From positions 62,001 to 126,000 of the forward strand of contig NZ_FOWW01000005.1 of the NCBI RefSeq assembly GCF_900115565.1: DNA of 64,000 nucleotides. The letters run 5' to 3'. The translations under genes and the position numbers were made by a program. This document shows, piece by piece, positions 49,987 to 58,559 of the stretch. The notes beneath the pieces were generated by a model, which did not search any database, was not told the origin of the DNA, and saw only the letters and a list, made by a program, of their open reading frames with translations. The stretch comes from Amycolatopsis arida (lineage in GTDB: Bacteria; Actinomycetota; Actinomycetes; Mycobacteriales; Pseudonocardiaceae). The stretch's first letter is position 1. Every line of letters begins with the position of its first letter.

Positions 49987-51192
49987 TCACCGGCGCACCG
50001 CGAGGATCGCCAGCGCGGCCAGGCCCAGCCACCCGGTGATCGCCCCGACCAGCCAGCCCCACCCGGCGTGGCCGTAGACGACGCCGCCGATCGTCCCGCC
50101 GACGCTGCTGCCCAGGTAGTAGGCCAGGGTGTAGGTGCCGGACACCTGCCCGCGAGCCTCGGCCGGCGCGGCGGTGGCCGCCCAGCCGTTGGCCACGGTG
50201 TGCGCGGCGAAGAAGCCGCCGGTGAACACCACGAAGCCGAGCACGACCAGCGGCAGCGAGTCCGGCAGGGTGAGCGCCGCGCCGCTCACGGTGACCAGCA
50301 GCGCGGTGACCAGGCAGCGGGCCCGGCCGAACCGGTCGACCACCCGGCCCACGGCGACCGACGACACCGAGCCCATCGCGTAGGCGAGGAACACCAGCGA
50401 GGCCACCGCGGGGCTCAGCGCCAACGGTGCGGCGGTGAGCCGGAACCCGGCGGCGTTGTACAGGGCGACGAAGGAGCCCATCCCCAGCAGGGCGACGCAG
50501 TACTGGGCGAGCAGCACCCGCCGGCGCAGCGCGGCCGCCAGCCCGGCGAGCACCCGGGGCCGCTCCCGGGGGGTCGGCCGTGTCGCCGCGGGCAGCGCGC
50601 GGACGGTGACCGCGGCGCACACCAGCGCGAGGCCGGTGACCACGGCGAGCGCGCCGTGCCAGCCCAGCGGCTCGGCGGTCAGCCCGGCGGCGAGTCGACC
50701 GGCCATGCCACCCACCGTGTTGCCGGCCACCAGCGCGCCGACCGCGGCGGCGACGCCCGCGCCACGGCGGTCCCGGCCGAGCTGCTCGGCGAGGTAGGCG
50801 GCCGCGACGCCGGGGAAGCCGGCGATCGCCGCGCCCTGCAGCGCGCGCAACGCCAGGAACACCGGCCAGGACGGAGCCCAGGACAGTGCGGCGGCGAGCA
50901 GCACCGAGCCGACCACCGAGCCGACGATGACCGGGCGCCGGCCGATCACCTCGGACAGCGCGGCGAGCGGGACCACCGCCACCGCCAGCGCGCCGGTCGC
51001 CACTCCGATGGCCAGCGAGGCGCCGCCGGGGTCCAGCGCGAACCGCTCGGCCAGCTGGGGCAGCAGCGGCTGGGGCGCGTAGAGCAGCGCGAAGGAGGCG
51101 ATGCCGGCCGCGGCCACGGCCGTGGTGACCCGGCGGGCGTGGCGGGCCGGGGATGCCGCCGGTTCCGGCGCGAGGCGCGCGTCCGAAGTCAC
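49987..51192 (-). CDS. MFS transporter
   Basis: About 401 residues from the GTG at 51192 (a GTG at 51216 is possible). Twelve membrane helices with MFS signature loops: SEVIGRRPVIVGSVVGS between helices 2 and 3, and VGRVVDRFGRARCLVTALL in the second half. It fits the NarK/AraJ-like or drug-efflux group. The substrate is unknown. It diverges from a LysR regulator (starts 66 bp apart), which most likely controls it. The close 3' end of the methyltransferase gene (5 nt) is convergent. Confidence 0.9.
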   Translation of the reverse strand: MTSDARLAPEPAASPARHARRVTTAVAAAGIASFALLYAPQPLLPQLAERFALDPGGASLAIGVATGALAVAVVPLAALSEVIGRRPVIVGSVVGSVLLAAALSWAPSWPVFLALRALQGAAIAGFPGVAAAYLAEQLGRDRRGAGVAAAVGALVAGNTVGGMAGRLAAGLTAEPLGWHGALAVVTGLALVCAAVTVRALPAATRPTPRERPRVLAGLAAALRRRVLLAQYCVALLGMGSFVALYNAAGFRLTAAPLALSPAVASLVFLAYAMGSVSSVAVGRVVDRFGRARCLVTALLVTVSGAALTLPDSLPLVVLGFVVFTGGFFAAHTVANGWAATAAPAEARGQVSGTYTLAYYLGSSVGGTIGGVVYGHAGWGWLVGAITGWLGLAALAILAVRR

Positions 51193-51242
51193 GTGCCAGG
51201 ACGTTAATGCGGGCACGACTCATACGTCCAATACAGTGCTAG

Positions 51243-51253
51243 TGGATAATCCA
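51243..51253. promoter_or_regulatory. Palindrome TGGAT-A-ATCCA at the LysR start
   Basis: It lies immediately before the LysR start codon (51258) and contains GATAAT 7 nt upstream of the ATG. It may be both a -10 box for a leaderless LysR transcript and a regulator-binding half-site. Confidence 0.45.
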
Positions 51254-51257
51254 TACC

Positions 51258-52220
51258 ATGTCGCATGAGAAGGAGGACGCCCAGCTCGCCGCGGAGCTAG
51301 CTCCCGCGCTGGCACTGCTCGGGGCGCTGGCGGAGACGGCGAACATCACCCGTGCGGCGGAGGTGCTCGGCATGCCGCAGCCGACCGCGAGCCGGCGGCT
51401 GGCCGCGCTCGCCGAGCGGGTGGGCGCGCCGCTCACCGTGCCCGCGGGCCGCGGGGTGCGGCTGACCAAGGTGGGGGCGCTGCTGGCCGCCAGCGCCGAG
51501 CGGGCGCTCACCACCCTGGCCGGCGGGCTGCGGCAGGTGCGCGCGGAGATCGACCCGGAGCGGGGGCGGGTGGTGCTCGGCTTCCTGCACCTGCTGGGCC
51601 GGTCGCTGGTGCCCGAGTTGGTCCGGGGGTTCCGGGCCAGTCACCCACACGTGCGGTTCGGCCTGGTGCAGGGCTCCCGGCAGGACGTCCTCGACCGGCT
51701 CCACGGCGGCGAGATCGACCTGGCGTTGGTGTCGCCCCCACCGGCCGACGGCGCGCTGACCACGGTGGTGCTCGCCGAGGAGGAGCTGTTCCTGGCGGTC
51801 CCCTCCGGGCATCGCCTGGCCGGCCGGCGGCGGGTGCGCTTCGCCGAGCTCGCCGGCGACGACTTCGTGCTGCACGAGCCGGGCTACGGGCTGCGGCGGA
51901 TCACCGACGAGCTGTGCGCGGAGGCCGGCTTCCGGCCGAGCGTCGCGTTCGAGGGGCAGGAGTCGGACACGGTCCGCGGGCTGGTCGCGGCCGGGCTGGG
52001 GGTGGCGCTGCTCACCCGGTTCGCCCCGGAACCGCCGGCGGGGGTGGTCGAGCTGCCGCTCACCCCGAGGGTGGCGAGGGAGATCGCCCTGGTCTGGCCG
52101 GCCGCCGATCCGCTCACTCCCGCGGTGCGGGCCTTCCGCGACCACGTACTCGAATGGCCGGGCTCGAATGGTCTCGAATGGTCGGGCGAAATCTCCGGTG
52201 ATCCCGGTGATCCTCGGTGA
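51258..52220 (+). CDS. LysR-family regulator
   Basis: 320 residues. The N-terminal winged helix-turn-helix (ALAETANITRAAEVLGMPQP, then TASRRLAALAERVGAPLTVP) and a C-terminal periplasmic-binding-like effector domain (from about 90) are typical. It is divergent from the MFS gene and probably activates or represses it in response to a substrate of the pump. The last 25 residues (EWPGSNGLEWSGEISGDPGD) come from a stretch where CTCGAATGG repeats, so the natural C-terminus may have been extended by sequence duplication. Confidence 0.9.
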   Translation: MSHEKEDAQLAAELAPALALLGALAETANITRAAEVLGMPQPTASRRLAALAERVGAPLTVPAGRGVRLTKVGALLAASAERALTTLAGGLRQVRAEIDPERGRVVLGFLHLLGRSLVPELVRGFRASHPHVRFGLVQGSRQDVLDRLHGGEIDLALVSPPPADGALTTVVLAEEELFLAVPSGHRLAGRRRVRFAELAGDDFVLHEPGYGLRRITDELCAEAGFRPSVAFEGQESDTVRGLVAAGLGVALLTRFAPEPPAGVVELPLTPRVAREIALVWPAADPLTPAVRAFRDHVLEWPGSNGLEWSGEISGDPGDPR

Positions 52221-52715
52221 AGCCTCCCCACCCCGGTCGCCCAGTGTGACAGCGGCCGACGCCACCGTCCGTACGGAGGCTCAGGATCGGCACGGGGCAG
52301 GGGAATGGATGCAGGCGCCTCGGGTTGAAGCACGGAAGCAGCCACACACTACATTCGAGCCAACACAAGCGCACCGACCCGGCCCTCCCGGGCTTCCCAA
52401 CCCAACCAAGACGACCCCTCTCGTGACGAGAGATCCGCACCGAAACGACCACCGAAGTCGGCCACCCACCCAAAGCGACCATCGATTCCCGGGCCGGACG
52501 GGTGATTCCGTGGCGACCACCAAAGCAGGCCGACCCGCGGGTAGGAATCACCCGTCCGGAATGGTTCTTGGACTCAGCCCACTACGGACACCCGAAGCAG
52601 AGCCACAACACAAGACGAACGAGCTCGCCGTGCCCTTTAACGTAGAACTCGCCGTCCCGAACGTAGATTCACGGCCCCGAACGTCGATCTCGCGGTTCGG
52701 AACGTAGATCTCGGG
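52221..52715. other. Convergent intergenic region with unusual repeats
   Basis: About 495 bp lie between the LysR and aminopeptidase stops. No gene is supported. It contains a CTCTCG-TGA-CGAGAG hairpin (52418-52432), a 16-bp inverted repeat (52494-52559) and four degenerate 20/21-nt repeats (52639-52720). GC content is lower than in neighbours. Confidence 0.6.
52494..52559. repeat. 16-bp perfect inverted repeat
   Basis: CCGGACGGGTGATTCC (52494-52509) and its exact reverse complement GGAATCACCCGTCCGG (52544-52559) are separated by 34 nt. It could form a cruciform or a long hairpin, or represent the ends of a miniature element. Confidence 0.75.
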
Positions 52716-52720
52716 TCAGG
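52639..52720. repeat. Four degenerate 20/21-nt tandem repeats
   Basis: AACGTAGA (one copy AACGTCGA) begins at 52639, 52660, 52680 and 52701, giving steps of 21, 20 and 21 nt. Each copy continues with a variant of TCTCGCGGTCCCG. The array ends next to the aminopeptidase stop codon. There are no spacers, so it is not CRISPR. Confidence 0.7.
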
Positions 52721-54179
52721 TGTATCCGGCGGCCAGTTCCACCAGCGTCCGCGCCGCGAAGCCGGTGCCGCCGGGGACCACCTCGGCGTAGGGCTTCTCC
52801 GCGCGGGCCGGGCCGGCGATGTCCAGGTGGGCCCACGGGAGCCCGTCGGTGAACTCGCGCAGGAACAACGCGGCGGTGATGCCGCCGGGACCGGGTGGGG
52901 TCTGCCGCACGTCGGCGATCTCACCGCGCACCTGCTCGGCGAGGTCGTCCGGCAGCGGCATCCGCCACCACGCCTCGCCGGCCCGCTCCCCCGCCGCGCG
53001 CACCCGGTCGGCGAGCGTGTCGTCGGTGGCGAACAGCCCGCCGGTGCGCAGCCCCAGCGACACCTTCATCGCGCCGGTCAGGGTCGCGACGTCGACCACC
53101 GCGTCCGGGCGGAACCGCCGCACGCCATAGGCCAGCGCGTCGGCGAGGACCATCCGGCCCTCGGCATCCGTGTTCTGCACCTGGGTGGTGGTGCCGCCGT
53201 AGTGGCGAACGACGTCGCCGGGCCGGTAGGCGGAGCCGGAGACGTGGTTCTCCGCCGCCGGCACCAACGCGGTCACCCGCACGCCCAGCCGCAGCGCGGC
53301 GATCGTCCACACCGCGGCGATCACCGCGCCACCGCCGGCCATGTCGGTGCGCATGAGGTGCATCCCCTCGGCCGGCTTGACCGAGATGCCCCCGGTGTCG
53401 AAGCTGATGCCCTTGCCGACCAGCAGCAGGTGCGCGGCGGCCCCGCGCGGCTGGTAACGCAGCTCGATCAGCCGCGGCGGGCTGGCCGATCCGCCGCCCA
53501 CCGCGAGCATCCCGCCGAACCCCTGCTCGGCCAGCCACCGCCGGTCCCGGATGGTGGCGGTCAGCCCGGGCGTGTCGCCGGCGAGCCGGCGGGCGACGTT
53601 GGCCAGCCACTCCGGATTCTTGACGTTGGACGGCATGTTGGCGAGGTCGCGGGCCAGCGCCGTGGCCGCGGCGAGCCGGCGCGCCCTGTCCACCGCGCCG
53701 GTGCGCGCCGGAACGGCCGCCTCGTCCGGGGCCAGCAGCCGCAGGGTGCGCACCCTCGGCTCCGGCTCCCGCGCGGTGACCCGGAACCGGTAGCCGCCGA
53801 GCATCGCGCCGGTGGCGAACTCGGCGTAGTCCCCGGCGTCCGCGCCGGCGGGCAGCTCGACCTGCACGGCCCGGCTCCGACCGGCCGCCACCACGGCGTC
53901 GGCGACCCGGACGAAGGCCGCGCCGGCCGCCCGGTAACTCCCCGGATCACCGTCGCCCACACCGACCAGCCACCGCCGCGCCCCGGGCACGGCGTGCACC
54001 TCGCCGGCCTTCCCGGTGGCCCCGAGCTCCTCGGCGAGCTCGGCGTGCGGTCCGGCGACCACCGCACCGTCGGCACCCCGCCGGATCACCGTGGCCAGCG
54101 GCGCGCTCGGCCGCGGGACGGCGGCCACCTCGACGTCGAGCAGCCGGGTGGGCACGGTGGGCAGCGGCGTACGCGCCAT
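52716..54179 (-). CDS. pepA: Leucyl aminopeptidase (M17 family)
   Basis: 487 residues, the usual length. The M17 metal and active-site segments are intact: LVGKGISFDTGGISVKPAEG, MRTDMAGGGAVIAA and the signature NTDAEGRMVLADALAYG, which supplies Asp/Glu ligands for two metals. The N-terminal domain (about 1-165) is poorly conserved, as usual. It removes N-terminal amino acids in the cytoplasm and forms hexamers. It stands alone, with the DUF3117 gene upstream in the same direction by 104 nt. Confidence 0.95.
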   Translation of the reverse strand: MARTPLPTVPTRLLDVEVAAVPRPSAPLATVIRRGADGAVVAGPHAELAEELGATGKAGEVHAVPGARRWLVGVGDGDPGSYRAAGAAFVRVADAVVAAGRSRAVQVELPAGADAGDYAEFATGAMLGGYRFRVTAREPEPRVRTLRLLAPDEAAVPARTGAVDRARRLAAATALARDLANMPSNVKNPEWLANVARRLAGDTPGLTATIRDRRWLAEQGFGGMLAVGGGSASPPRLIELRYQPRGAAAHLLLVGKGISFDTGGISVKPAEGMHLMRTDMAGGGAVIAAVWTIAALRLGVRVTALVPAAENHVSGSAYRPGDVVRHYGGTTTQVQNTDAEGRMVLADALAYGVRRFRPDAVVDVATLTGAMKVSLGLRTGGLFATDDTLADRVRAAGERAGEAWWRMPLPDDLAEQVRGEIADVRQTPPGPGGITAALFLREFTDGLPWAHLDIAGPARAEKPYAEVVPGGTGFAARTLVELAAGYT

Positions 54180-54283
54180 GTGGGATCCTCCAGACAGGGA
54201 AACGTCGCGCCCGGTTTCCGGGCGCGACGGACCGGCCAGGCCGCGTCGGGTGGCGACCCTGGCCGCAACGGGTCAGCGGCGGG

Positions 54284-54451
54284 TCAGCTGGTGGCCTCCT
54301 GGAGAGCGGCGCCGAGGTCCTTGGCCTCCTCGGCGGACAGCTCGACGACGAGGCGCCCACCACCTTCGAGGGGTACGCGCATCACGAGGCCCCGACCCTC
54401 CTTGGTCACCTCGAGGGGCCCATCTCCGGTCCGGGGCTTCATGGCCGCCAT
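54284..54451 (-). CDS. DUF3117 small conserved protein (Rv1211-like)
   Basis: 55 residues, the exact family length. It begins MAAMKPRTGDGPLEVTKEGR and ends RLVVELSAEEAKDLGAALQE, nearly invariant in actinobacteria. GGAAGGG lies upstream of the ATG. The function is unknown. From memory, it is the counterpart of M. tuberculosis Rv1211, near tag (Rv1210) as here. It is divergent from the enoyl-CoA hydratase gene. Confidence 0.95.
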   Translation of the reverse strand: MAAMKPRTGDGPLEVTKEGRGLVMRVPLEGGGRLVVELSAEEAKDLGAALQEATS

Positions 54452-54659
54452 AAGCGTTCCCTTCCGTCTCAACCGGCGCGCCCGGGTCGCGCCCGCCAAA
54501 GCAACCGGGTTGTGACCATTCTCCCTCATCAGCGAGCGGCCGCGAACGCGGACCGATCTTTTGGTGTTGCATAGGTGCTGGTATGCGGCTCGCCCGGCTG
54601 CCAAACTCGCCCAGCAGCCCCGATACCAGCCCTGACAGACTCGACAGGCAGGAGAAACC

Positions 54660-55454
54660 GTGACGACCGAGGACGTGTTACCGGTCACCGACGCCGACGG
54701 CGTCCGCACGCTGACGCTCAACCGGCCGCAGGCCTACAACTCGCTGACCGTCGAGCTGAAGGAGCGGTTGCTGGCGGCGCTGCGGGACGCCGCGGCCGAC
54801 GACGCCGTGCGCGCGGTGGTGCTCACCGGCACCGGCAAGGCGTTCTGCGCGGGCCAGGACCTCAAGGAGCACGTCGGGCTGCTGAAGGCGGGTGACCCTT
54901 CCCCGCTGCGGACCGTCGCCGAGCACTACAACCCGATCGTTCGGACGATCACGTCGATGCCGAAGCCGGTGGTCGCCGCGGTGAACGGGTCGGCCGCCGG
55001 AGCCGGCGCCGCCTTCGCCTACGCCAGCGACCTGCGGATCGCGGCCCGCTCGGCGAGCTTCCTGATGGCCTTCGCCGGCGTCGGCCTCGGCCCCGATTCG
55101 GGCGCGTCGTGGACGTTGCCGCGGCTGATCGGTTACGGCAGGGCGCAGGAGCTGATGCTGCTCGGCCGCAAGGTCGACGCCGAGGAGGCGCTGCGGATCG
55201 GGCTGGTCGGCGAGGTCGTCCCGGACGAGGAGCTGGCCGACCGGGCGCACCGGGTGGCCGCCCAGCTGGCCGCGGGCCCGGCGGCCGCCTACGCCAAGAT
55301 CAAGGACGTGCTGGCCACCGCGGCGCACGGCACGCTCGACGAGGCACTGGCCGCCGAGGACGCCGCGCAGACCGCGCTGGGCGCCACCGCCGACCACACC
55401 GAGGCCGTGGAGGCGTTCGTCGCCAAGCGGAAGCCCGACTTCACCGGCCGGTGA
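54660..55454 (+). CDS. Enoyl-CoA hydratase/isomerase (PaaG-like)
   Basis: 264 residues from the GTG at 54660 (GGCAGGAG 6 nt upstream). Crotonase-fold marks: LNRPQAYNSLTVELKERL, the oxyanion-hole segments CAGQDLKEH and VNGSAAGAGAAFAYASD. VGLGPDSGASWTLPRLIG has Asp in the position of the PaaG catalytic Asp, whereas typical hydratases have Glu here. It may therefore be an isomerase of the 1,2-epoxyphenylacetyl-CoA isomerase type. No other paa genes are near. Its 3' end overlaps the tag gene by 14 nt on the opposite strand. Confidence 0.85.
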   Translation: MTTEDVLPVTDADGVRTLTLNRPQAYNSLTVELKERLLAALRDAAADDAVRAVVLTGTGKAFCAGQDLKEHVGLLKAGDPSPLRTVAEHYNPIVRTITSMPKPVVAAVNGSAAGAGAAFAYASDLRIAARSASFLMAFAGVGLGPDSGASWTLPRLIGYGRAQELMLLGRKVDAEEALRIGLVGEVVPDEELADRAHRVAAQLAAGPAAAYAKIKDVLATAAHGTLDEALAAEDAAQTALGATADHTEAVEAFVAKRKPDFTGR

Positions 55455-56040
55455 CACCCGCGCGCCAGCAGCCCTCGACGTGGTCGTCGACCATGCCGGT
55501 GGCCTGCATCAGCGCGTAGCACGTGGTGGGGCCGACGAAGACGAACCCCCGCTTCTTCAGTGCCTTGGCCATGACCGTCGACTCCGGTGTGACCGCGGGG
55601 ACGTCGGCCATGGTGCGGGGCCGGGCACGGCCGGCGGCGGGCGGCGCGAACGACCACAGCAGCTCGTCCAGCGGCTGGTCGAGCCCGGCCACGGCGCGGG
55701 CGTTGGCGATCGTGGCGCGGATCTTCGCCCGGTTGCGGACGATGCCGGAGTCGGTGAGCAGCCGCTCGACGTCGGCGTCGGTGAACTCGGCGATCCGCTC
55801 CGGGCGAAAGTCGACGAACGCCCGCCGGAACGCCGGCCGCTTGCGCAGGATGACCAGCCACGACAGGCCGGACTGGAACGCCTCCAGCGACAGCCGCTCG
55901 AACAGCGCGGCCTCGCCGCGCAGCGGGACGCCCCACTCGGCGTCGTGGTACTCGGCGTAGTCGGGCGCGGTGTTGCCCCAGGCGCAGCGGGACAGACCGT
56001 CGTCGCCCCGCAAGGCGTCGGGCGCGGCGGGTGCCGTCAT
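55441..56040 (-). CDS. tag: DNA-3-methyladenine glycosylase I
   Basis: 199 residues. The TagI signature CAWGNTAPDYAEYHDAEWG includes the zinc ligands Cys and His. Further FVFVGPTTCYALMQATGMVD and DHVEGCW complete the zinc site and base pocket. Catalytic residues around LFERLSLEAFQSGLSW are also conserved. It removes 3-methyladenine from alkylated DNA. From memory, it lies in the same gene cluster in M. tuberculosis (tagA, Rv1210). Its start overlaps the end of the SRPBCC gene by 4 nt. Confidence 0.95.
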   Translation of the reverse strand: MTAPAAPDALRGDDGLSRCAWGNTAPDYAEYHDAEWGVPLRGEAALFERLSLEAFQSGLSWLVILRKRPAFRRAFVDFRPERIAEFTDADVERLLTDSGIVRNRAKIRATIANARAVAGLDQPLDELLWSFAPPAAGRARPRTMADVPAVTPESTVMAKALKKRGFVFVGPTTCYALMQATGMVDDHVEGCWRAGVTGR

Positions 56041-56492
56041 GCGGCGCCCACCGAGTACGACTCGGCGAAGCGGGCGAACCGGCGCAGTGAGTAGCGCAGG
56101 CCGAGCAGGAACGCCGGCTTCACCACCGGCCAGCCGAGCCGGCCGAGCGGGCCGAACGGCAGGGCCAGCCGCTCCGACCAGATGAGCACCGAGCGGTCCG
56201 GCCCGCGGTCCTGCACGTGGAACGCGCCGCTGCCGCGGACCACCTTGCCCAGGTGCCGCACGGTGCACCGGACCGGGGGCTCCCAGCCGGTGATCTCCAT
56301 GGTGTCGGTGACGCCCACGCCGCCGACGCCGGTGAACGCGGCCAGCTTGGAGCCCACGCTGCGGCCGTTGCCCTCGACCACCCGCACGTCGGTGCCGAGC
56401 ATCCACTCGCGTTGCCGGGGCCAGTCGGTGAGCGCGAGCCAGGTGGTGCCGGCCGGCGCCGCGACCTCGACGGACACCATGATGTCGGTCAC
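56037..56492 (-). CDS. SRPBCC-family protein
   Basis: 151 residues from the GTG at 56492, with GGGAGGA upstream. The START-like fold pattern: VSVEVAAPAGTTWLALTDWP, TDTMEITGWEPPVRCTVRHL and a long C-terminal helix GLRYSLRRFARFAESYS. It probably binds a hydrophobic ligand, which is unknown. It overlaps the DivIVA-domain gene by 4 nt and tag by 4 nt, so three genes are translationally coupled in this operon. Confidence 0.85.
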   Translation of the reverse strand: MTDIMVSVEVAAPAGTTWLALTDWPRQREWMLGTDVRVVEGNGRSVGSKLAAFTGVGGVGVTDTMEITGWEPPVRCTVRHLGKVVRGSGAFHVQDRGPDRSVLIWSERLALPFGPLGRLGWPVVKPAFLLGLRYSLRRFARFAESYSVGAA

Positions 56493-56854
56493 CGAGCGTC
56501 CTCCCGCTCCGTCTCCCGCATGGCCTCGTGCTCGTTGTCGTGCTCGTTGTCGTGCTCGGGCTCGGGCCGTTCGGCCTCCAGCTCGGCGATCCTGGCGCGC
56601 AGGCCGTCGATCTCCCCGGCCAGCCGCGCCAGCACCCAGTCGACCTCGGACATCTTGTACCCACGCAGCACGAGCTGGAACCTCACCGCGGTGACGTCCT
56701 CGCCGGTGATGCCCTCGGCGGGCAGTCGGGTGGGCGAGCTGCCGGGGGCCAGCGGGGCGAGCTCCTCGCCCCGGCCGAAGACCAGCGAGGCGAGCAGGAA
56801 CACCACGGCCGCCACGAGCACCATGACGACGAGGTAGATCAGTGCGGTGGTCAC
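56489..56854 (-). CDS. DivIVA-domain membrane protein (Rv1209-like)
   Basis: 121 residues from the GTG at 56854. One membrane helix (ALIYLVVMVLVAAVVFLLASLVFG) is followed by a DivIVA-like motif VTAVRFQLVLRGYKMSEVDW. A coiled-coil (LARLAGEIDGLRARIAELEA) and an acidic tail come next. The FxLxxRGYxxxEVD pattern is diagnostic for the DivIVA-domain family. It may localise to membrane curvature or act with Wag31-type proteins; its role is unknown. It follows gpgS by 35 nt. Confidence 0.85.
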   Translation of the reverse strand: MTTALIYLVVMVLVAAVVFLLASLVFGRGEELAPLAPGSSPTRLPAEGITGEDVTAVRFQLVLRGYKMSEVDWVLARLAGEIDGLRARIAELEAERPEPEHDNEHDNEHEAMRETEREDAR

Positions 56855-56889
56855 GTCCCGATCGTGACACACCCCACCGGCGGGCGCGC

Positions 56890-57828
56890 TCAGCGACCGG
56901 GGCCGCGGGCGGCGAGCACCTCGTGCATCGGCGGCCGGTCGGCCACCTCGACGTCGGTGGTGTCCGGCAGCCACTCGCCGGCCACCTGGACGAACTGGGT
57001 CAGCGCGGCGGGGCCGGGCGTGTCGACGCCGCAGCGGGCCAGCGCGGTGCCGAGGATCTGCCGGGCCATCACGCCCAGCTGCAGCAGCGAGCGGTTGCGG
57101 TGCTTGCGAACGCCGAGGTTGACCTGGGCGAGCGCGGCGAGCCCGAAGCGGCGCTCGGTGTCGAGCAGCAGCCCGATCTCCACCCCGTAGCCGGGCGCGA
57201 ACGGCACCGACTCCAGCAGCTCCCGGCTGGCCGCGTACTCGCCGCCGAGGGGTTGCACCAGGCCGGCCAGCTCGGGGCGGAGGGCGCCGAGCACCGGGCG
57301 GGCGAGCAGCTCGGTGACCCGGCCGCCGCCGGTGCCCTGCTCGGCGGTCTCCAGCCGCAGTGGGCGGCGGTAGAAGCCCTTCACCAGGTGCACGCCCGGC
57401 TCGGTGAGCAGCGGGCCGAGGAGGGTGGGCACGAACGCCGGGTCGGGGTCGACCAGGTCGGAGTCGAGGAACACGACGAGGTCGCCGCGGGTCGCGGCGA
57501 GCGAGCGCCACAGCACCTCGCCCTTGCCCGGCCGGGGGGCGAGGTCGGGCAGCACGTCCTCCCGGCGCACCACCCGCGCGCCGGCCGTCGTGGCCGCGGC
57601 CACGGTGCCGTCGGTGGAGCCGGAGTCCATCACCACCAGCTCGTCCACCAGCGACCCGAGCAGCGGGCGCACCGAGCCGACGACACCGGCCACGGTGTGC
57701 TCCTCGTCGAGCGCGGGCAACACCACCGACACCGTGCGCCCGCGCTTGGCCGCGCACAGCTCACCGGCCGTCCACCGTGGCGCCTGCCACGTCCGTCGGG
57801 CGAACCAGTCGCTGATCTCCGGGGTCAC
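56890..57828 (-). CDS. gpgS: Glucosyl-3-phosphoglycerate synthase
   Basis: 312 residues, matching GpgS (GT81). Family marks: VVLPALDEEHTVAGVV, VDELVVMDSGSTDGTV, FLDSDLVDPDP (the DxD metal motif) and GVEIGLLLDTERRFG. It transfers glucose from a nucleotide-sugar donor to 3-phosphoglycerate, the first step of methylglucose lipopolysaccharide synthesis. From memory, Rv1208 is the M. tuberculosis enzyme in the same cluster. It is upstream of the DivIVA-domain gene and diverges from plsC. Confidence 0.95.
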   Translation of the reverse strand: MTPEISDWFARRTWQAPRWTAGELCAAKRGRTVSVVLPALDEEHTVAGVVGSVRPLLGSLVDELVVMDSGSTDGTVAAATTAGARVVRREDVLPDLAPRPGKGEVLWRSLAATRGDLVVFLDSDLVDPDPAFVPTLLGPLLTEPGVHLVKGFYRRPLRLETAEQGTGGGRVTELLARPVLGALRPELAGLVQPLGGEYAASRELLESVPFAPGYGVEIGLLLDTERRFGLAALAQVNLGVRKHRNRSLLQLGVMARQILGTALARCGVDTPGPAALTQFVQVAGEWLPDTTDVEVADRPPMHEVLAARGPGR

Positions 57829-57881
57829 GCCGTCGATCGTGCCATGCTGGGATGTGGGACCCGACCCGGTGTGGAGGAGAC

Positions 57882-58556
57882 GTGCTGCAGCTGCTGACCC
57901 GGTCGGTGCTGGGCCCGCTGGCGCGGGCCGTGTACCGGCCGGTGGTGTCCGGCGCCGAGCACGTCCCGGCGGAGGGACCCGTGCTGCTGGCCGCGAACCA
58001 CCGCGCGGCGGTGGACACCGCGGCGCTCGGGCTGGTGTCGCCGCGGCCGGTGCGCTTCCTCGGCAAGGCGGAGTACTTCACCGGCCGGGGCCCGCGCGGT
58101 CGGGCGATGGCCGGCCTGGTGTCCGCGCTCGGGTACGTGCCGGTGGAGCGCGGCCACGCGAAGGCCGGGCTGGCCGCGCTCGAGGCCGCCCGACGGGTGC
58201 TCGAGGCCGGCGAGGTGTTCGGCATCTACCCGGAGGGCACCCGCTCCCGCGACGGCCGGCTGCACCGCGGGCACACCGGGGTGGCCGCGCTCGCGCTGGC
58301 GACCGGGGCGCCGGTGGTGCCGGTGGCGCTGTCCGGAACCGACCGGGTGCAACCGGTCGGCGCGCGGCTCCCCCGGCTGGCCAGGGTCGAGGTGCGGTTC
58401 GGCGCGCCACTGGAGTTCTCCCGCTACACCGGACTGGCGGCCGCGCCGGCGATCCGCCGCGCGGTCACCGACGAGGTCATGGCCGCGATCCTGGACCTGT
58501 CCGGCCAGGAGTACGTGGACACCTACCACCCGCGCCCGGAGCGCGACGCCGCCTGA
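57882..58556 (+). CDS. 1-acylglycerol-3-phosphate acyltransferase (PlsC-like)
   Basis: 224 residues from the GTG at 57882 (GGAGG 4 nt upstream). PlsC motifs: NHRAAVDTA (HX4D), FLGKAEYF, IYPEGTRSRDG and VVPVALSG. It acylates lysophosphatidic acid or a similar acceptor at the membrane. Longer starts (57852) exist but lack a ribosome-binding site. It ends 3 nt from the stop of the convergent hydrolase gene. Confidence 0.9.
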   Translation: MLQLLTRSVLGPLARAVYRPVVSGAEHVPAEGPVLLAANHRAAVDTAALGLVSPRPVRFLGKAEYFTGRGPRGRAMAGLVSALGYVPVERGHAKAGLAALEAARRVLEAGEVFGIYPEGTRSRDGRLHRGHTGVAALALATGAPVVPVALSGTDRVQPVGARLPRLARVEVRFGAPLEFSRYTGLAAAPAIRRAVTDEVMAAILDLSGQEYVDTYHPRPERDAA

Positions 58557-58559
58557 AAC

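Noticed and set aside
52639-52720. Possible CRISPR array
   Set aside because: The four copies are contiguous and degenerate without unique spacers, and no cas genes are near.
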